Source: Tepidibacter mesophilus
GTDB lineage: Bacteria > Bacillota > Clostridia > Peptostreptococcales > Peptostreptococcaceae
Direction: 5' to 3'
Length of the DNA stretch: 64,000 bases
Assembly (NCBI RefSeq): GCF_002724055.1
Contig: NZ_BDQY01000004.1
Location: 1 to 64,000, forward strand
Part shown: positions 44,477 to 54,176 of the stretch, in pieces
How the letters are laid out: each line of letters begins with the position of its first letter
Position numbering within the stretch: position 1 is the first letter of the stretch
Notes under the pieces: generated by a model
Seen by the model: the letters and a program-made list of their open reading frames with translations, nothing else
The model's database searches: none
What the model was told of the DNA's origin: nothing
Position numbers and translations under genes: made by a program

Positions 44477-46546
44477 CTATTTATTCAAATAGTTGTATAT
44501 CATAATAGCTGCATTAGCTCTTGTAAGTTCTTCATTAGGATTTAGCTTTCCGTTATACCCTGACACTATTTTAAAACCATATCCAATAGATGCATATCCT
44601 TTAAAATCGCTATCTACATCTTCAAACGGGCAATTAAATATTCCTTTTATATTAGCTACAGATTCATATTTCAAACCATTTATAATAATTTTTAGTGCAT
44701 CTTTTTTAGTCATGATTTTATCTGGTTTTACATCCTTTTCGCTTATTATGCCTTCTCTTATAAGGTATGCATACATATTATCCATAGATTCAACTTCACC
44801 ATAGTAAGCGTTTATAGTTTTCATATATAATTTTAAAAAGTCACTTTGAGTTATTTTTTCATCAGGTTTAAAAAATTCACTATCAAACTTTATTCCAAAC
44901 TCTCTAAGTTTTTGTATTTGACTTTGTGCGTAATGTCCATTTATATCCTTGTATTCTACATTCTCAACTTTTTTATACTTCCTTTTATCATTGTATATTA
45001 TATCTCCATTAGTAGCATTTATATTATGAGGTACACTATTGTCTAATGTATAAATTAATTTAGCATACTCTTCATCTTTATTATTTTGATAATTATAATT
45101 TTTTTTGTACTCAAGATTTAAACCTATTTTATTAAATAAAATATTGTAAGCCTTATTCATATCTATAACATTTGGTTTTTTAAATTCAATATCATCCCAT
45201 ACTATATCAAGTGAATTCAAGCTTCCCTGTACAGCATCGTATCCAATTGTTATATAGTTATTCTCATATTCTATACCATTTACTATTCTATTGAATTTGA
45301 AGTTATAGTATTTTGGTTTAGTATTTTCTTGAATATCATAAAACTCATCATAGCTATCATCATATTTCAAATTATCTTTTTTATCATTATAAAATTCAAT
45401 TAGAAATTTTTCAGCTTCTTTTTTAGCATAATCTTTATTATATTTTGCTTCAAGTTCTGCTTCATATGGTAAATATTTATTAAATCCTTTTATATCTCCT
45501 GTAACTGCGTCTATTGATACATGAATGCTTCCTAATTTTTTATCATTTGAAATATAATTTAAATACCACGTGAACTTAGAACTATCTAGATAGTTCTTAT
45601 TTAAGCTATAATTGTTAAGTTCATAATCAGAAGATATATCTATAAATTTAGATTCTCTAGATATTTTATCTGCATTTTCTTTGCTTATTAAATTAGAAGC
45701 TTCATTTATAGCCTTTATCTCTTGTTCAGATAAAGCTACCTCTTCTTTATTTGTAGTTTCTATTTTATCATTCTTTGCATTCTTATAATAAATAATATTT
45801 GAATCTATTTTTTCTTTCTTACCCGTTAATGCATCTATTGCATAAGAATTTCCATACTTTGCAGTATAAACAAGATATGGCTTTGAATCTTTATCATATT
45901 CTCTTCTATAAACTAATTTCAATCCTAATTCCTCAGTATATTTTTGTTTAGCTTTATCTAACCCAATTACTTTATTAGCATCTTTAAACTTAACATTATA
46001 ATCATAATTCAAATTGTAATCTATTACTTCTTTAGTATTCTTATTTACAACAACCCTAACTCCATTATCGTAAAAAGGAACTTCATTAACTAGTCTAACG
46101 TAGTTAAAGTAATAAGAATCACTTTGTATAGTACTATTATCTTCATCCATATATTTTAAATCACCCACAAAGTTTGGAGCTACATTTTTTATAAAGTCGT
46201 CTGATACTTTTTTAGCTTCGTCTTTTCCTATAACATTTATGTTAGTTTCATAATTTAGTTTTGAATCATGCTTACTATATCTTGTAACATTTCCATCTTT
46301 ATCTATTGAAACTGCGATTCTTCTACTAAGTTTTTCATCCGTAGTCCAATTTAAATTCCAAATCGTTTTCCCATTGTTACTCTTGTAGTATTCAAAGTTT
46401 TTAAACTCATCACCTATATTGAATTTGTTCTTCGCATCTAATATAGCTTTTTGCAAACCATCATTTTCTTGAGCTATACTTATAGATGGTAAAAATGAAA
46501 GTACCATCATTACTAAAGACAAAATCACAGCTATTCCTTTTTTCAA
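44477..46546 (-). CDS. Secreted YcdB/YcdC-repeat protein with S-layer homology domain
   Basis: A 689-residue exported protein. Residues 1-25 form a signal peptide (MKKGIAVILSLVMMVLSFL). Residues about 30-520 contain repeated YcdB/YcdC / PepSY-like units (IAVSIDKDGNVTRYSK; GSIHVSIDAVTGDIKGFNKY; ITIGYDAVQGSLNSLDI; YAIDALTGKK). The C-terminus (about 535-689) has SLH motifs: YKDINGHYAQSQIQKLREFGI, FEDVDSDFKGYASIGYGFKIVSGYNGKLNPNEELTRANAA. SLH domains anchor proteins to secondary wall polymers. PepSY-like units are thought to inhibit or fold proteases (inference). The start codon is TTG, ten bases after AAGGAG. Confidence 0.85.
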   Translation of the reverse strand: MKKGIAVILSLVMMVLSFLPSISIAQENDGLQKAILDAKNKFNIGDEFKNFEYYKSNNGKTIWNLNWTTDEKLSRRIAVSIDKDGNVTRYSKHDSKLNYETNINVIGKDEAKKVSDDFIKNVAPNFVGDLKYMDEDNSTIQSDSYYFNYVRLVNEVPFYDNGVRVVVNKNTKEVIDYNLNYDYNVKFKDANKVIGLDKAKQKYTEELGLKLVYRREYDKDSKPYLVYTAKYGNSYAIDALTGKKEKIDSNIIYYKNAKNDKIETTNKEEVALSEQEIKAINEASNLISKENADKISRESKFIDISSDYELNNYSLNKNYLDSSKFTWYLNYISNDKKLGSIHVSIDAVTGDIKGFNKYLPYEAELEAKYNKDYAKKEAEKFLIEFYNDKKDNLKYDDSYDEFYDIQENTKPKYYNFKFNRIVNGIEYENNYITIGYDAVQGSLNSLDIVWDDIEFKKPNVIDMNKAYNILFNKIGLNLEYKKNYNYQNNKDEEYAKLIYTLDNSVPHNINATNGDIIYNDKRKYKKVENVEYKDINGHYAQSQIQKLREFGIKFDSEFFKPDEKITQSDFLKLYMKTINAYYGEVESMDNMYAYLIREGIISEKDVKPDKIMTKKDALKIIINGLKYESVANIKGIFNCPFEDVDSDFKGYASIGYGFKIVSGYNGKLNPNEELTRANAAIMIYNYLNK

Positions 46547-46645
46547 TTCAAATCATCTCCTTTTATAGTTTCTATCTATTAGACGATTTTTTTTAGAAAA
46601 AGTTTCATTATTTATGAAAATTTATTATATTTTCGTTATGTTAAG

Positions 46646-46921
46646 TTATGCGCAATACGAAAGAAAAGTAAATGCAACAAATATTAACCAAGCTAAATAT
46701 AAAAAAAATAAACTCAGTAACCCCTTGCGAGATATGTCAGTTATAATACCCACACATATAATAGCAATCATTGCCATTATAGAAAATCTCATAGATAATG
46801 ATAAATATTTCAATATTATATCAAGATGGTTAGAAGGTCTCCCCCAAAATGCAATTATCATGTTTATAACAAACCCACAACAAAGAATATTCCATATTAT
46901 TAATGAAGTTTTTGATTTCAT
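46646..46921 (-). CDS. Small membrane protein, three predicted helices
   Basis: A 91-residue hydrophobic protein with likely helices at about 6-24 (LIIWNILCCGFVINMIIAF), 44-62 (FSIMAMIAIICVGIITDIS) and 68-90. RBS AAAGGAG lies six bases before ATG. An overlapping plus-strand frame has no RBS and is rejected. It follows the nudix gene. No family recognised. Confidence 0.6.
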   Translation of the reverse strand: MKSKTSLIIWNILCCGFVINMIIAFWGRPSNHLDIILKYLSLSMRFSIMAMIAIICVGIITDISRKGLLSLFFLYLAWLIFVAFTFLSYCA

Positions 46922-46968
46922 TATTATCTCCTTTTGAAATTTATAAGCTATTATTTCAGTAGATTTTT

Positions 46969-47427
46969 TTAATAGTTTATTACACTATAATCTATCAATT
47001 CTTTATTTTCATATATTATTTTTCCTGAGAAAAATTCATATTCTTCCATCCATTTTAAAAACAGTCTATCTCCATCCCAAAGATTAAGGTCTTCTATTTT
47101 ATCATCATCTATCCACTTTAAATCTCCTTCGTTACAATCTCCTATTTCTCCACTAAAATCAGAAGCCGTAAATAAGAATACATACCAATCTTCATCATCT
47201 TTAAATTTTGGAAAAGTAAGTATTCCCTTCAACTTAGGATTTGATATATCCAGTCCACTTTCCTCTTTAACCTCTCTTATTATACATTCTTCAGGAGTTT
47301 CTCCTTGTTCCATTTTACCTCCAAGACCTACCCACTTACCCTCATGTATATCATTTTTCTTTTTAGTTCTATGAAGCATAAGTGTTTTATTGTCTTTTTT
47401 TATATAACACACAGTAGAATTTTTCAT
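46969..47427 (-). CDS. Nudix hydrolase (MutT/8-oxo-dGTP diphosphatase type)
   Basis: A 152-residue protein with a complete Nudix box GKMEQGETPEECIIREVKEESGL (residues about 37-59), matching GX5EX7REUXEEXGU. The surrounding sequence (KKNDIHEGKWVGLGGK, LLHRTKK type start) matches MutT-like 8-oxo-dGTP diphosphatases. RBS AAGGAAGG. It stands alone between a small membrane protein gene and a repeat-rich gap. Confidence 0.9.
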   Translation of the reverse strand: MKNSTVCYIKKDNKTLMLHRTKKKNDIHEGKWVGLGGKMEQGETPEECIIREVKEESGLDISNPKLKGILTFPKFKDDEDWYVFLFTASDFSGEIGDCNEGDLKWIDDDKIEDLNLWDGDRLFLKWMEEYEFFSGKIIYENKELIDYSVINY

Positions 47428-47490
47428 AATTATACCTTCCTTTATTGTATTTATATAACTGCGCTTTCATTGATTATTATGTACGTTATC

Positions 47491-47690
47491 AAAAATATGT
47501 CTATAAAAATACCGCTCATGCAACGATATTTTGAATACAACTAAGCTTTTGTCTTATGAATAATCCTAAAATTTCCGAACTCCCTATGGTCAGACACATA
47601 AATTTATTAACGGATTATTCAACAACAAAAACTAAGTCGTATTAGTCAAAATATCTAAAAGCATTCACTAACATTTTCATAGACATATTT
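47491..47690 (-). repeat. Family 1 long-hairpin repeat, copy 2 (inverted)
   Basis: On the minus strand this reads AAAATATGTCTATGAAAATG, GTTAGTGAATGC, GTGTCTGACCATAGGGAGTT, TTTTAGGATT and GCATGAGCGGTATTTTTATA. The outer arms AAAAATATGTCTAT and their complement match over 14 bases, giving one end-to-end hairpin of about 200 bases. It is the most diverged copy; stems AAATTT/AAATTT replace AAACTTC/GAAGTTT. Confidence 0.8.
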
Positions 47691-47710
47691 TTAGTTTTAG
47701 TTTTTATTGT

Positions 47711-47792
47711 AAAATAAAATTCTCTTCATGCTATCGCATCACTCATATACCTTAATTAGTTCTAATGGATTCTGTTATTAAAATAGTTACTA
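47711..47792 (+). repeat. Family 2 structured repeat, copy f (degenerate)
   Basis: AAAATTCTCTTCATGCTATC, GCATCACTCATATACC, TTCTGTTATTAAAATAGTTAC aligns with the intact copy at 55322. Hairpin 1 (ATGC TATC GCAT) is kept; hairpin 2 is decayed. It lies between two family 1 copies. Confidence 0.6.
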
Positions 47793-47890
47793 CTTAAGTT
47801 CTCTCATAAATGCTATGCATAGACTAAAAATCTTTATTTCTTTATAAGTATTTTTTCTTAAATCTACATAATTATTTAAATATACACATT

Positions 47891-48092
47891 AAAAATTACG
47901 AACATTGAAATGTTAGCTACTTTTGGATTGATATTTTTCCATACAACTTAGATTAGTACTACTAAATATGCGTTAAGAAACTTTTTTGTCTGACCATAGG
48001 GAGTTTAAAAGTTTTAGGATATTAAGTAGTACTAATCTGTAGTTGTATAAAAATATCAATTAAGTAGCGGTATTTTAATGTGCGTAATTTTT
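47891..48092 (+). repeat. Family 1 long-hairpin repeat, copy 3
   Basis: AAAAATTACGAACATTGAAATGTTAGCTACTT mirrors AAGTAGCGGTATTTTAATGTGCGTAATTTTT at the other end (positions 47891-47922 and 48062-48092). The core is GTTAAGAAACTTTTTTGTCTGACCATAGGGAGTTTAAAAGTTTTAGG. Opposite orientation to copy 2, 200 bases apart. Confidence 0.85.
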
Positions 48093-48130
48093 CGCCAACC
48101 CACTAATATACTTATATAATTATTCTTTAA

Positions 48131-48700
48131 TTATAGTCCTAAATCGTCTGATATTTCCTTCATAGCATTAAGAGATAACTCTGCAAACTCTGCAAATGGT
48201 ATTCCAAGCTTCTCTATAGATTTCATAGCCTCTCTATCAGCTCCTGCTGCAAATCTTGTTTCTTTCATTCTCTTTGTTATAGATTTTACTTTTACACTAT
48301 TTATTTTTTTATCAGGATACACAAGTGTTATAGCAGTTATAAATCCAGTTATAGGATCCGCTGCATATATTGCTTGATCCATTTTATTCTCTATTTTCAC
48401 TCCACAACCTTTGTTATGTGCACATATAGCATGATACATTTGCTCATCTCCAAAGCCTTCTTCTTTTAATAATTCTACAGCTTTTGGTCCATGAAGATTT
48501 CCCTCTCCATTTTTGTAATCTAATAAGTCGGCATCAAGATCATGTAAAAGTCCAGCAATAGCCCATTTTTCTTCATTTTCTGGATCTATCTTCTTAGCAA
48601 GTTCTCTCATAACCACCTCAACGGCATAAGAGTGCTTAACTAAATGTTCTGTACTCAAATATTTATTCAGTATTTCAACTGCTTTTTCTCTTGATATCAT
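48131..48700 (-). CDS. HD-domain (HDIG) hydrolase
   Basis: A 189-residue protein with HSYAVEVVMRELAKK, WAIAGLLHDLDADLLD (HD pair), HAICAHNKG and IYAADPITGFITA, the usual His/Asp metal set of HDIG metal-dependent phosphohydrolases. Substrate unknown. No membrane segment. It is just downstream of the U32 gene in the same direction. Confidence 0.85.
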   Translation of the reverse strand: MISREKAVEILNKYLSTEHLVKHSYAVEVVMRELAKKIDPENEEKWAIAGLLHDLDADLLDYKNGEGNLHGPKAVELLKEEGFGDEQMYHAICAHNKGCGVKIENKMDQAIYAADPITGFITAITLVYPDKKINSVKVKSITKRMKETRFAAGADREAMKSIEKLGIPFAEFAELSLNAMKEISDDLGL

Positions 48701-48734
48701 TTATCCAACATCCCCTTTAGTATATTTTTATACT

Positions 48735-51140
48735 TTATTCGACACCCCTTAGGTAATGTCCTTTTGTAATTCCCTCATTTATTAATTTTTCATGCATTTC
48801 ACTATCTTGAACTTCAAAATCATTGTCTATTATATCTATATAAGCTTTGACTATTTCTCTTATGAAGTTCTCTTCTTCGAATGTAAACTCTAGTCTAAAA
48901 GTATTAATTCCTGAATTATATATTTCTTCTAAATGATCAATCATACATAAAATTTTAGAATTGTATATTATAGATCTACAGAACTTATCTTGATATACAG
49001 GGAACTCTTGTCCTTTTTCATCTTTTAATAAATACTTAGATTGATTGCAAGTTCCACATCTTTTATCTTTATTACAATCTCTAGTTAAAACTCCCATAGG
49101 ACAGTATTCACTTATCATTAAAGGTATTCTAGAATAAACTATCGATTCAGCTTCTATATTAACGTAGTTTAAAACCTGCTTTATCTCGTGTATATTCAGC
49201 TCAGCAGATAAACATACTGATTTTATATTATCATTTTGAAGTTGTTCTATGGTTTCACTATTGAATACGTTTAAGTAATAGTCTGCATATATATTGTAGT
49301 CAGATAATTTATTTATCATACCTATGTTAGATACTAAAAATCCATTAATACCCATATCAATTGCTTCATTTAATATATTGTATTGATTGTTCCTAAGTAT
49401 TCTTGGAGGGCAGTACACTATATTTTTATTGTGTTCTTTACATAAATTCATAGCATCTTTTAATGTATCTATATCTTCATAGTATATAGTGTCTATATCT
49501 AAATCTGCTATTTTTCTAAGCTGAGACATTTTTCTTATCTTTACATTAATCTTAGTATCTTTTACATCTTTATCTAGTTTTTCTTTATCTGTTATTTCTA
49601 TTTTTAATAATTTTCTCTTGTTTACATTCTTTCTTTTAAGATTTAATTTTTCAACAGCATCTCTTCTTATTTCATTAAGAAGGCTAACAGGTATACTTAT
49701 ATTTTCATCTTTTTCTATTATTATAGATTTTAATTCATAAGGTGTATTTCCAAGTTTCGATAGTTGAGTCTCTATTTTTTCATCTGATAGAGCTACCTTT
49801 ATAGCTTCTTCTACTTTTTTAGTTCCCAAAACTTTAACCTTATTATCATTATTATCTTTTAATAAAAGAGTTGGATATTCACCAAGTTTTAATATTATCT
49901 TTCCTTTTATATGAATCTTTTTAATCTCAACTTCATTTTCATAAGTTCTTCTAGCTTTATCTAAAAGTTCGCTATCTAAAGTCTTATATACTTCTTGTCC
50001 TACTTGTATAGGTATATTAAAATCAAGCTGTATCGTATCTCCTTCATAAGCCTCAGTTAATATATCATCATTTTTAAGTATTCTACCTACATTTCCTCCA
50101 CCTATGCTTAGTCCATCACCTTTTTTAAGCGTGTTTTCAAGTTTTAATGTTATCTTATTTCTTCTTTTATCTACATCGACAACCTTACCTATATAAAGAC
50201 CTGTATTATTTGGTTTTTCTGGGTTCATTATTTCTTTTCCGCTTTTTTCAAGTATATATCCTTTAGTAAATCTTCTATTGAAGATACTGTATAAGTCGTC
50301 CAATGTATCTTTTTTAACTTGTAATTTTTTATTATTTATGTAATGATCTAATGTTTCTCTATAAGCCCCAACTACTGTGGCTACATACTCAGCTCTTTTC
50401 ATTCTTCCTTCTATTTTTAAAGATAAAACTCCTGTATCTATTATTTTATCTAATTCCTCTATTGTATTTAAATCTCTAGGACTCAACAAATATTGATCAT
50501 CTAATTTCACTTTATAACTATTACTCTTGTCTATTAAGTCGTATACTTTTCTACAAGGCTGAGCACATCTTCCTCTATTTCCAGATCTTCCACCTATCAT
50601 ACTACTCATCAAGCATTGTCCTGAGTAACATACGCATAAAGCACCATGTACAAATACTTCTATATCAACAGAAGTATTCTTAGAAATATATTCTATCTCA
50701 CCTATTTCAAGTTCTCTTGCAAGCACAACCCTTTTAAATCCTAATTTTTCCAAATATTTTACATCTTCAAGTGAATGAGCAACCATCTGAGTGCTAGCAT
50801 GTATTTCAAAATCAGGAAAATGCTCTTTAACTAATTTTGTCATTCCTATATCTTGGAGTATAAGTGCATCTACATCTATATTATATAAAAAGTTTATATA
50901 TTTTAAAAAGTAATTTATTTCACTTTCCTTTACAAGTGTATTTACAGTTACATACACCTTAACATCTCTTATATGTGCGTATTCAACAGCTTGCTTCATT
51001 TCTTCTGTGTCAAAATTATTAGCCGATGCTCTTGCTCCAAAATTCTTACCTCCAAGATATACAGCATCTGCACCATTTGATACAGCAGCTCTTAAAGCAT
51101 CAAAACTTCCAACCGGTGCCAATAGTTCTATATTACTCAA
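48735..51140 (-). CDS. U32 family peptidase / tRNA-rRNA hydroxylation type protein (DUF3656)
   Basis: An 801-residue protein of the large U32 class. The N-terminal barrel has ELLAPVGSFDALRAAVSNGADAVYLGG, DVEVFVHGALCVCYSGQCLMSS and GNRGRCAQPCRKVY with the Cys set. A central DUF3656-like part (about residues 310-540) is followed by a C-terminal second domain with YCPMGVLTRDCNKDKRCGTC (about 680-700). Relatives (RlhA, TrhP) install hydroxyl groups on 23S rRNA or tRNA, so an RNA-modifying role is likelier than proteolysis (inference). TTG start after AGGAG. Confidence 0.85.
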   Translation of the reverse strand: MSNIELLAPVGSFDALRAAVSNGADAVYLGGKNFGARASANNFDTEEMKQAVEYAHIRDVKVYVTVNTLVKESEINYFLKYINFLYNIDVDALILQDIGMTKLVKEHFPDFEIHASTQMVAHSLEDVKYLEKLGFKRVVLARELEIGEIEYISKNTSVDIEVFVHGALCVCYSGQCLMSSMIGGRSGNRGRCAQPCRKVYDLIDKSNSYKVKLDDQYLLSPRDLNTIEELDKIIDTGVLSLKIEGRMKRAEYVATVVGAYRETLDHYINNKKLQVKKDTLDDLYSIFNRRFTKGYILEKSGKEIMNPEKPNNTGLYIGKVVDVDKRRNKITLKLENTLKKGDGLSIGGGNVGRILKNDDILTEAYEGDTIQLDFNIPIQVGQEVYKTLDSELLDKARRTYENEVEIKKIHIKGKIILKLGEYPTLLLKDNNDNKVKVLGTKKVEEAIKVALSDEKIETQLSKLGNTPYELKSIIIEKDENISIPVSLLNEIRRDAVEKLNLKRKNVNKRKLLKIEITDKEKLDKDVKDTKINVKIRKMSQLRKIADLDIDTIYYEDIDTLKDAMNLCKEHNKNIVYCPPRILRNNQYNILNEAIDMGINGFLVSNIGMINKLSDYNIYADYYLNVFNSETIEQLQNDNIKSVCLSAELNIHEIKQVLNYVNIEAESIVYSRIPLMISEYCPMGVLTRDCNKDKRCGTCNQSKYLLKDEKGQEFPVYQDKFCRSIIYNSKILCMIDHLEEIYNSGINTFRLEFTFEEENFIREIVKAYIDIIDNDFEVQDSEMHEKLINEGITKGHYLRGVE

Positions 51141-51181
51141 GTTATCAACTCCTACATTATTATTTAATTTATTCTAAAGAA

Positions 51182-51213
51182 TAAAACCTCCAGGCTTATT
51201 TTCCCTGGAGGTA
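51182..51213 (-). terminator. Terminator after zapA
   Basis: On the minus strand ACCTCCAGG and CCTGGAGGT form the stem, followed by TTTATTCTTT, eight bases after the zapA stop. Confidence 0.8.
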
Positions 51214-51220
51214 TTATTCT

Positions 51221-51724
51221 TTATTCTTTTTCTTCTAATTCAACAATTTTCATTTGCATATCATATAGCCTATTTTGAAAATCATTTGCTATTTCTTCAG
51301 CTTCTGCAATTCTTTGTTCTTGTTCTTTGAAGCTATTTTTTCTTTGCTCATACTCTTGTTTAATTGAAGTTAATTCGTCTTTATATTTTTCTAATTCTTT
51401 TTCTAATTCTTCTATTTTTTTATCCCTTTTACTTATATTACTTTGAAGCTCTATCAAAGTTGTATTTGCATTTTCTAAATCTTGAAGAGGTTTTTTGTAC
51501 TTAGTGTTAACTTCATCTAACTCGTATGAGCATTTAAAAAGTTCATCCGCTATATTCAATGTTGTTAAAACTGCTGCCATGGCTGTGCTCAATCCAGGAC
51601 TAGCCTCAACTACTTCCTGCATTTTATCATCTACATAACTAGCAACCTTTAACAAATATTCCTTTGGCTCTTTTCCAACCATGTTGTATTCTTGCCCATT
51701 TATTCTTACGGTAACTTTGTTCAC
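51221..51724 (-). CDS. zapA: Cell-division protein ZapA
   Basis: A 167-residue protein with an N-terminal ZapA domain (VTVRINGQEYNMVGKEPKEYLLKVASYVDDKM, AALTTLNIADELF) and a long coiled coil (about 80-167). It binds FtsZ and bundles protofilaments at midcell. Length is greater than E. coli ZapA (109) because of the extended coil, as in clostridial forms. It lies 58 bases after pheT. Confidence 0.87.
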   Translation of the reverse strand: MNKVTVRINGQEYNMVGKEPKEYLLKVASYVDDKMQEVVEASPGLSTAMAAVLTTLNIADELFKCSYELDEVNTKYKKPLQDLENANTTLIELQSNISKRDKKIEELEKELEKYKDELTSIKQEYEQRKNSFKEQEQRIAEAEEIANDFQNRLYDMQMKIVELEEKE

Positions 51725-51782
51725 TTTAACTCAGCCCCTTAGAGTTTTCTCTTTACTTTATTGTAAGTTTTTTTTAAGGATT

Positions 51783-54164
51783 TTACAATCTTAAATTAGC
51801 ATTTATTTGTTCGCTAAGTTCTTTTAGTATGTTTTCGTGAACTTTATTTACTTCTTCATCTGTAAGAGTTTTATCTTTGCTTCTATACACTAAAGAATAT
51901 GCAACAGATTTATGACCTTCTTCAATTTGCTCTCCCTTATATACATCGAATAACTTAAAGCTCTCTACTAATCCTTGGGAATTATTAGTAATTATATCCT
52001 CTATTTCCTTAACATATACTTCATCTTTAATAAGAAGTGCTATATCTCTCGTCATAGCAGGATACTTAGGAAGTGGTCTATACAATTTTTCATCTCTTGC
52101 ATAAGTTAATAATAATTCAAAATCAAACTCAGCAACATATACTCTCTTATTTATATCATAGTTCTCTAATACATCAGGATGTAATTCTCCAAATACTCCA
52201 ACTATATTATCATTATATACTATGTTAGCACATCTTCCTGGATGGAATGTAGTATGATTTTTTTCAGGTAGAACCTCATAGTTTTCAAATCCTATATTAT
52301 TGAATAATTCTTCAACTACACCCTTCATATCAAAGAAGTCTATAGAATCTTTGTACATAGATATACATATAGTTTTTCTCTCAACAGGCATTATATTATC
52401 CATAGGCATAAAAATATTTCCTATCTCAAATGCTGCAAATGCTTCAACTTTTCTAGAATTATTTCTAGCTGCAACGTCTAGCATATTAGGTAAAAGTGTA
52501 GTTCTCATAACACTTGTTTCTTCGCCTAGAGGATTTTTAATCTTTATGAAGTTTCTCTTTATAGAATCCTTTGAAAGATTTATTTTATCTACACCTTTTG
52601 GGCTTACAAATGAATAAGTTAATATTTCATTAAGACCCATAGAAACTAAACTATTCTTTATACTTTCTTCAAACAATTGTTCTACAGTTTGAAGTCCCAT
52701 AGTATTATTTCCATATAACATCTTAGATGGTATATTTTCATATCCATATATTCTAGCTACTTCTTCTAATACATCAGCTTCCTCTACCATATCAAGTCTA
52801 AAGCTTGGAACTGTAAGTTCAACCTTATCTTCAACTAACTGACACTTAAACTCTAGGCTTTCAAGTATCTCTATAAATTGATTAAGAGGAATATTCTCTC
52901 CTAATAATTTGTTTATTCTTTGAGGTCTAACAGTTATCTTTTGCTCTTTTACAGGAGTACTGTAGTTATCTATTATTCCTTTTAATACAGTTCCTGCATT
53001 CAACTGCTCTATTAATTGTGCAGCTCTATTAATAGCAGTTTCAACTAAGTTAACATCTATTCCTTTTTCAAACTTAGCAGATGCTTCAGTTCTTAAGTTA
53101 AGCTTCTTAGAAGTTCTTCTTACATTATCAGAATCAAAGTTAGCACTCTCAAGAAGTATATTCTTAGTATTATTACTTACTTCTGAATTTGCACCACCCA
53201 TAACTCCAGCTATTGCAACAGATTTTTCTCCATTAGTTATTAAAAGCATATTGCTATCTAAAGTTCTTTCAACGTCGTCTAAAGTCGTGAATTTTTCTTC
53301 GTCTTCAGCACGTCTTACAACTATAGTATCGCTTTCTAATTTATCTAAATCAAAAGCATGAAGTGGTTGTCCAAGCTCTAACATAACATAATTAGTAATA
53401 TCTACTATGTTATTGATAGGTCTAACACCTGCCTCTATAAGTCTTCTTTGCATCCAGTATGGAGACGCCTCTATTTTAACGTCTTTTATCATTCTAGCTG
53501 CATATCTTCTACATAAAGCTTCTTCCTCTATCTTTATGTTAAATTCAGCTTTTTCGTCTGACTCATTAATCTCTATATTAGGATATTTAAGTTCTTTTTT
53601 TATTGTAACAGCAGCTTCTCTTGCAATACCTAAAATAGATAAGCAGTCAGGTCTATTTGAAGTTATCTCGAATTCTATTAAAGCATCATTTATTCCAAGT
53701 ATTTCTTTAACATCTGCTCCTAATTCATACTCTTCATCTAATACATATATTCCATCTCTTTTGCTTTCTTCAATCATACTAAAAGGAATTCCAAGTTCTT
53801 CACTTGAACACATCATACCTTGAGATAATTCTCCTCTTAGTTTTCCTTTTTTGATTTTTATTCCACCCGGAAGCTTTGCCCCAACTAATGCAACTGGAAT
53901 TATATCTCCCTCTTTTACATTCTTTGCTCCAGTTACTATTTGAATAATTTCTGATCCAATATCAACCTTTGTAACTATTAACTTATCAGCATTTGGATGC
54001 TGAGTTATTTCTAATATTTTACCAACTGCAACCTTTTCTATATCTGCTCCAAAATACTCAACCTTTTCAACCTTTGATCCAGTCATAGTCATTTTATCAG
54101 CAAATTCTTGTGTATTCATATCTATATCAACATAGTCTCTAAGCCACTTAACAGGTACTAACAT
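51783..54164 (-). CDS. pheT: Phenylalanyl-tRNA synthetase beta subunit
   Basis: The 793-residue beta chain with N-terminal tRNA-binding EMAP-type domain (about 40-150: VGKILEITQHPNADKLIVTKVDIG), B3/4 editing domain (about 210-390), B5 and the C-terminal ferredoxin-fold anticodon domain (PKYPAMTRDIALLIKDEVYV). It works as an alpha2-beta2 tetramer with PheS. Stop and start of the two genes are 12 bases apart. Confidence 0.96.
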   Translation of the reverse strand: MLVPVKWLRDYVDIDMNTQEFADKMTMTGSKVEKVEYFGADIEKVAVGKILEITQHPNADKLIVTKVDIGSEIIQIVTGAKNVKEGDIIPVALVGAKLPGGIKIKKGKLRGELSQGMMCSSEELGIPFSMIEESKRDGIYVLDEEYELGADVKEILGINDALIEFEITSNRPDCLSILGIAREAAVTIKKELKYPNIEINESDEKAEFNIKIEEEALCRRYAARMIKDVKIEASPYWMQRRLIEAGVRPINNIVDITNYVMLELGQPLHAFDLDKLESDTIVVRRAEDEEKFTTLDDVERTLDSNMLLITNGEKSVAIAGVMGGANSEVSNNTKNILLESANFDSDNVRRTSKKLNLRTEASAKFEKGIDVNLVETAINRAAQLIEQLNAGTVLKGIIDNYSTPVKEQKITVRPQRINKLLGENIPLNQFIEILESLEFKCQLVEDKVELTVPSFRLDMVEEADVLEEVARIYGYENIPSKMLYGNNTMGLQTVEQLFEESIKNSLVSMGLNEILTYSFVSPKGVDKINLSKDSIKRNFIKIKNPLGEETSVMRTTLLPNMLDVAARNNSRKVEAFAAFEIGNIFMPMDNIMPVERKTICISMYKDSIDFFDMKGVVEELFNNIGFENYEVLPEKNHTTFHPGRCANIVYNDNIVGVFGELHPDVLENYDINKRVYVAEFDFELLLTYARDEKLYRPLPKYPAMTRDIALLIKDEVYVKEIEDIITNNSQGLVESFKLFDVYKGEQIEEGHKSVAYSLVYRSKDKTLTDEEVNKVHENILKELSEQINANLRL

Positions 54165-54176
54165 ATCAACACTCCC

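Noticed and set aside
46614-46937. Plus-strand frame of 107 codons
   Set aside because: It overlaps the minus-strand membrane-protein gene, which has a good RBS and a membrane-type composition; the plus-strand frame has neither.
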